This document shows, piece by piece, positions 58,132 to 64,000 of a DNA stretch of 64,000 nucleotides. The notes beneath the pieces are model-generated. The model searched no databases and had not been told where the DNA came from. It saw only the letters and a program-made list of their open reading frames with translations. Every line of letters begins with the position of its first letter. Positions within the stretch are counted from its first letter, which is position 1. Location: contig NC_092579.1 in NCBI RefSeq assembly GCF_037975245.1, positions 25,587,166 to 25,651,165 on the forward strand, in the 5' to 3' direction. The translations under genes and the position numbers were made by a program. The DNA comes from Apostichopus japonicus (taxonomy: Eukaryota; Echinodermata; Holothuroidea; Aspidochirotida; Stichopodidae).

Positions 58132-61100
58132 TCATTTTGTTCCTTTTCTGGAAGTCTTGAAGTTCTGGCAAGCTGAAATGGAAATGGGAATACAAATTAA
58201 AGCAAGAATATATTTGTTAAATGGTAACCATATTCACAGATCAATTCCAACAAGACCACAGGTAATAGATTCCAATTACTCAAAGCAAGCCAGACCTAGT
58301 TGATCCCTATCCAGAACCACAAGAATGGAGATTTCAACTACTGTATAACAACAAAAAGGTTCCAGAGCTAATAAAATAACCAGAAGAAGAAAAACCATAT
58401 CATGAAGAGAAATGGGATGCAATGGCCTATCAAACATGTTAGCTGAAGGAAGTTTAATGACACATGCTGCTTTCTGTAAATTTGAGATCAATAATTAATA
58501 TGTCCACTTTCATTACATTAGGTGGTCAGTGTATCTGTACATCACCCATACCTGTATAATATACAGTAGTAGCTATGAAAGTTAGTATGACTTTGGATAG
58601 GGTGGATGATAATCAATTCTACATATCTGATTCAAATGATTATCACTTCTTCTCTTAGGAGGAAGCAACTATGAGAAGGCAAGAGGGGGAGGGGTAGGAC
58701 ATTAGGTGGGAGGAAAATTTAAAAAATATATATATATATTTTTCTTATTTCTTTATGCAGCATTATGTGGACAGTATATCTGCACATGATTCAAACCTGA
58801 ATGTTTTATACATGTAATAATATCTAAGTCAGTGCAATGACTTTGAAAAAGCTGTCATCATCAAATTATACAGATACATAGGTGAAAGCTTTATCCCTTC
58901 TCTTAGGAAGATGCCAATGTAAGGCAGACAAGAGGTTGAGGGTTTGAGGAAAAATATACTGAATACGTTGCTGAATGCTGAATACTTTCTTAATGGTCCA
59001 ATCATAACTGTGTGTCCATATACCGATGGAACACTAGGAGGAACATGGAAGCCATACAGTACTTTCCATTAGATTTGATAAAATACAAAGGAAATACAGG
59101 CCCACAGAGTCTGTTGAGCAGTGTAAACACCTTCACTGCATATTAGGATACATGTAATGTAATGTAAATATATTCTTGTATAGCGCACTAGGAACGATGC
59201 ATCTGTGTGCTTTACAGACGATCTATAATATACAATAAAATACAATCTATATCAGTCGTTAATTCCAGTTAATTCCAGTAGATAGTTGTTTAAGGGTCAC
59301 AGGAGAACTAGTGGAAACGGCAAGGGAGGTTGGTAGAAGAAAAATGAAATGAAACTTAATGCCTTCAACGAAAAATATAACCAGCTGTCCTCTAACAGGG
59401 AGTAACATTATGTGGACAGTATATGTAGATATATGCTTATTATCTATACATATTATGTACGGTCAACATTACTAAACCACTTTGTATGGAACAATATAAA
59501 CTTCCATACAAAACTTATATTTTGTTTCAATTATACTTTCCCCCATTTAGGTTGTCAATGGGAGAAGGCAAAGGCTGGGAAGGAGGTGGTGTGTAGGGAG
59601 GGGGAGGGAGAGGGGGGTAGAACAATTAAATGAAACTCTGAGTGTAAATCATCCATACCTAAAATGTAGGGCAGTTAACAATAAACCGATATGTAAGGAA
59701 TGTTATCATCTACCTACAAAACTAGTATATTACTTTAGATCTATTATTCCTTTTCCTTTTAGGTTGCCAAAGGGAAAGAGGCAAAGGATGGGAGAAGGCC
59801 TAGGCAAGGGAGGTTGGTGGACGAAAAGTGAAATGAAACTAAATGCCTTCAATAAGAAATATAACCAGGTGTCCTCTAACAGAGAGTAACGTTATGTAAT
59901 GTTAGATCTTATCCATTTTCCTCTTTGGTTGCCAATGGGAAAAGGCAAAGGTGGGAGAAGGTGTAGGCAAGGGTGGTTGGTAGAAGAAAAGGTATATGAA
60001 ACTTAATGCCTTAGGTGAGTAATACGACTTACAGAGAGTAACATTACGTGGACAGTATATCTAGATATGCATATTATCTATACATATTATGTACAGTCAA
60101 TATCACTGAACCATTTTGTAAGGATAAATATAAAATTCCATACAAAACTTATATTAAGTTTGAATTATCCCATTTCCAATTAGTTTGTCAATGGGAGAAG
60201 GCAAAGGCTGGGAGGGAGGTGTGGGAGAGGAGGGGTGGGGGGCATGAAAGTTAAATGAAACTTAATGCCTTCAAAAAGTACATTTGAGTGCCCTCTTACA
60301 AATGGTAACCTTAGATAGACATTATATCTAAATGCACATCATCCATACTTATCATATAGGTTATAAGCTATCACTAAACCAATCTGTCAGGAATCATATC
60401 ATCTAACATACAAAATATAAATTAAGTCAGAATTACCCATTCTTTTCTTAGGTTACCACTGAAAAAAAGTGAAATAAAAGTAATATATCTATGTGTCCTC
60501 TTGCAGAGAGTAACATTATGTGGACAGTATATCTAGAGATATAATTTATACTTATTTTGTAGCGTAGTTATCACTACACCAATTTGCAATAAAACCTAGC
60601 AATCAGCTCCATTATACATGTGCCTTGAAGTCATCTATACAGCCTGCTACATACACCAATCTATATTTGCAGTTAAACAGACATAATTTGCTTACCAGGT
60701 TTGAATTTCTTACTGCTCTGAGTTCCTGTTTGACAGCTTGGGTCATCATCTTCTGTATCTGAAACAACTTACAGAGAGAAGGAATATGATTATAAGCTCC
60801 ATTAATCAGTGGTGGCTAGAAAGGAGGACATAACTAACATTTCATGCTTTTCTTAATGTCTTTATTATTAATGTTGTGTCCCCTTGCATAGTGTTGCTGG
60901 TAGAAGAGGGGGGAAGGCAGTGGGTGGAAATGCAGGAGGACAGGTGATGATACGGCTTATAGCAAAAGTTGGGAGAGATTTATAAAGGGTTTTGATCCAC
61001 TTTGCAAAAACCTTATGTTGAGTGGTAGCTATCATAGCCTACTACAGCTAGTTGTATTGCACACATGTATACAAGACTTAGGTCGAATTATAACGTCCCA

Positions 61101-63760
61101 AGATAGGTTCACTGTATTGGGGAAGGAATTTGTAATATGCTTTTGAAACCCATAGATTAAAACAACTATTTATACTGCACCGAGATGCACAATTGGTAGG
61201 TCTCAGATAGATACTACTCACATGAGTTATGCTGCCCCTTGAACTGGCTTCTGATTTTACTGTTGGATGTTGTATCAGCTTCACAGGTCAGGACACCTGC
61301 AAATGAACCTGAAGTATCTAAAGCAAATTCAAAAAGACAATATAGGAGAATCAATTTAGTATTTGGATATTAGTCATTTTAAGTATTTTCCCTGAACTTC
61401 CACTCTAATTAAATATGGTACACTTAAAGGTACTGTAAAAAAAATGAATTTAAAGTGCCAAGATATAACCAATGATTAGTGATATTTTGTTTTTAGATTG
61501 CATAGAAAGAATAATAGCAATTACTCACCATCTATCCTGTTCAGAGATTGTCCACCTTTGAAGACCTCCATAAGTGCTGATGGAGCCTGGTATATATCTT
61601 GGTTCAATGGGATCTACAAACAAAGATTGAAGGCCATGGCTCTACTTTTTGAGTAATCATGTTTAATACTAACAAGTGTGAAAGTATGCATACATTACAT
61701 ACACATATAACAATAATTCCTATGCCTTAATCCAACAGGCTATATCAATTGTCATAGAGAATTAGGTATGGTCTTCGAAAGATAATTATCTTTCTTGGTG
61801 TTTTTTGCACCACTCCAATGATTAATATATAGATCTACACTGTGGGTGAAAAGTTGGAGAAAATTGAACAAAGAGCTAATTGGAGTCAAAGATAAGTCCA
61901 AAGCAGGATGATAGTTCTAGAAAAATCAGTCCATAGCATTCTGAGTCCATGACAGATTTTGAGTCCAGGCTCTTAAGTATGCAACATCAATACCCCACAC
62001 ATGAATCACATACCCCTATTTAATGAGATCACTCCCATATACCATAGCAATATATACCTCTATAACATAATCCAATGAGTTTGATTAGTTAACCGGGTTG
62101 GCAGGGGTAAGGTACTAAGGCATACAGTACATTTCCCTTCGGTGAAATTCAACTTATACTGCATGTGGGCCTGCATGTTCATGGCTGTAAGCATGCGATG
62201 CATTTTAAAAATTATTTTGAAAAGTACATGCTCAGTCCCATTTATGATTGCCTAAAACCTCTCCAAATATCTCCTTTAAAAGAGATAAAAAAGGTATACA
62301 AATTATCATAATAATGCTGTGCCTCTGTTGTGTGCCTGTGCCCTGTATTCAGGCGTAAGTTGAGCTTATAAAAAAGAACTGAACAGCAGATAAATAATTT
62401 TTGTTCTGGTTTGACAATCACTGGACTATTGGCATATATAGCTACATTCTGTGCACCACCCAGAGGTCTTCAAATAACTTGTGAGTGTAACAAAGCATAT
62501 TGGAAGAGCTTAAAATTAGTTTTGCAGAGAGGCGGCCTCATTATTACAATGCGATGGACAGTAAGTGGGTTATCTAGTTCCCAGCCTGACCCTTTGAGAT
62601 TCTTGTGCACAAAATTTTTCTAAGGTATCATTGCTGTTGCAGCCAAACATTGCAATTGTTGCTACATCTGAAGGGATTTATTCCACCCTGCGAAATCAAT
62701 GACTTGGTCTACTCCTGTCAACAAACAAAGTCATAAAAATTGAGTTTAGATACTATGGTCAAGAGTACACTATATTAAACATTCATGTCCGGCTTTGTAC
62801 CATGATACTATGTTTGTTCTGGAAGTGGCCCAGAATGGCAATAACAACCCTCTAATTAAATAAAAAAAAGTATGAAGAAGGGACTGTAGAACCCCACCAT
62901 GTGCTTTGTACATCGATCATGTGCTTACATTGTTTGGACTTGCTGGTCACTTGTTATAAGTGGTGGGTTCAAAAGCAAACATTGCGAAAAGGAAATGGAG
63001 CAAACTTAGTTTACCTTTAAAATGTGTTAGAATGATCAACATCCTTTACAAAAATTAAAGAGGTTGGATAGGAGACTAAACACCCACCTCCCCCCCCCCC
63101 CCCATCGAGCCTCTCCAGTATTAAATATTATGATACTTGTCAAGGTCTCTTTTCTGAAGTCCAGAGTACAAGCACTGTTTTTGTTCTTATTGAAGTTTAC
63201 AACATCTCTAATTACTATTTGTGTCTTAGTTCCAAATTAATCTCAGTATTAACTGGGTGCTTAAGTTCTTTCCAAATACTCAAGTGCGTGTTTAAAGTTT
63301 GTCTCGTATTTATCAAGATACAAGAAGGGATTTGACCCAGCACTTTGGTCAAATGTAGTATTGTTACTAAGATTTTAAAGTAATTTTTAAAATTTGACAA
63401 CCTAGTTGGATTTTGTGAAAATAACTATAGAACCAATGCATAAACTATTTACTGGCATTTCTAATCGTTAAAAAAAATACAGAAATAAGACCAGCATTTA
63501 TGGTACAAAGTTGACCAGAAATCCTGGTCAATTTAACCAGGACTGTACAAGTAGGTGCCATAGTGAATAAAAGCATGTCGAAAATTATTGACCCCAACTT
63601 GGTGAAACTTGAAGAGTATGTTTATATAGGACTATACATCACAATACATTATGTTCCAGTAATTCACATGTCAGCATAGTTTATGCGGAACACCAATCAG
63701 GAAACATAATAAAACCTAACGGACGTATGGCAATGTTTTAGAGAAATATTCACTTACCAT
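58132..63760 (-). CDS. Small five-exon gene of unknown function (~95 aa)
   Basis: On the minus strand: ATG at 63758-63760 directly before a GTAAGTG donor, then exons 61529-61613, 61222-61317, 60696-60758 and 58132-58172. Every boundary has GT/AG with a pyrimidine-rich acceptor, and all phases fit (0, 1, 1, 1), giving one frame to a TGA. Translated landmarks are IPLNQDIYQAPSALMEVFKG, CEADTTSNSKIRSQFKGQHN, TEDDDPSCQTGTQSSKKFKP and a basic end KTSRKGTK. The protein is hydrophilic, serine/threonine-rich and acidic in the middle, with no signal peptide, membrane segment or recognised domain. The agreement of five splice junctions supports a real gene, but the product may be longer if other exons exist upstream of the window. 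The symmetrical phase-1 exons could be skipped without breaking the frame. Confidence 0.5.
58500..60560. repeat. Degenerate intronic repeats in the small minus-strand gene
   Basis: The phrase TTATGTGGACAGTATATCTA recurs, more or less diverged, near 58763, 59409, 60040 and 60517. The phrase AATGGGAGAAGGCAAAGGCTGGGAG recurs (shortened here) near 59558, 59934 and 60189. GAAACTTAATGCCTTC recurs near 59352, 59998 and 60257. Units are irregular, about 240-480 bp apart, and all lie in the last intron. Confidence 0.7.
61614..63757. other. First intron of the small minus-strand gene
   Basis: AT-rich with a C-run at 63091. I found no further exon or element ends. Confidence 0.35.
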
Positions 63761-64000
63761 TTTTGTTTCCGAAAGAAGAATAGGAAGTTCCCCACAAAAT
63801 TAACATATGCTTTCTCGGTTTTTGAAAATCCTAAGTTGCAAACACCTCTGAACCTTCAGCCAAACAAAGATAAAAGAAATAATGTAAGTGTACATGAATA
63901 ATTTTGTTTCTATTAGTATTGCTTATAAATTGAGATCACAAATTAAAAAAAAAGATATTTTCATAGAGTAGTGTTTAGCTACTGCCAATGCCAATGTTAT

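Overview
The window looks like nuclear DNA of an invertebrate animal. It has AT-rich intergenic sequence, short coding exons separated by introns with GT..AG ends, AATAAA signals, and many nested transposable elements. The element mix (EnSpm/CACTA-like and hAT-like DNA transposons, CR1/L2-like LINE fragments, satellites) and the frequent AGGCCTA-type words suggest a deuterostome, most likely an echinoderm or a relative. That assignment is inference. No bacterial or organelle gene layout is present.

1-13.3 kb holds repeats only: a LINE fragment (minus), an hAT-like element with perfect 8-bp target duplications (4565-5334), three blocks of a degenerate ~137-bp tandem repeat, a small CACTC-ended MITE, a promoter-like cluster of RFX, CRE and NRF1 motifs (9.85-10.06 kb), and a homogeneous 137-bp satellite (11629-13097). 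The satellite abuts a 57-residue ORF that resembles the start of a retroelement ORF1. 15.3-18.6 kb carries exons of an ataxin-2-like (LsmAD) gene on the plus strand. Its last exon lies in a 2388-bp unit that is tandemly duplicated (18193-20580 and 20581-22615). The second copy is split by a 7478-bp element (22616-30093). Copy 1 preserves the empty target site. Inside that element are further hAT-like elements, a 4.35-kb CACTG-ended element with TTAGTCGG subterminal repeats, and a 1.09-kb near-perfect palindrome.

30.7-34.2 kb holds a LINE 3' end with a (CTA)n tail and a solo LTR. 34.4-38.3 kb is a four-exon thioredoxin gene closest in sequence to bacterial TrxA. It has a probable signal peptide, but both active-site cysteines and the buried aspartate are replaced, so it is probably not a redox enzyme.

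The most notable structure is a 15.3-kb CACTA-like transposon (41239-56579). It has inverted ends and TA duplications, dense GTGTT/AACAC subterminal repeats, and two minus-strand genes. One is a C2H2 zinc-finger plus Tnp2-like transposase, broken by a single-base frameshift. The other is a seven-coding-exon PB1-domain protein. The PB1 gene has a splice acceptor directly before its ATG, and the transposase ORF lies just upstream. This resembles the maize En/Spm layout, in which tnpD lies within the first intron of tnpA. Further right, a small five-exon gene of unknown function occupies 58132-63760 (minus).
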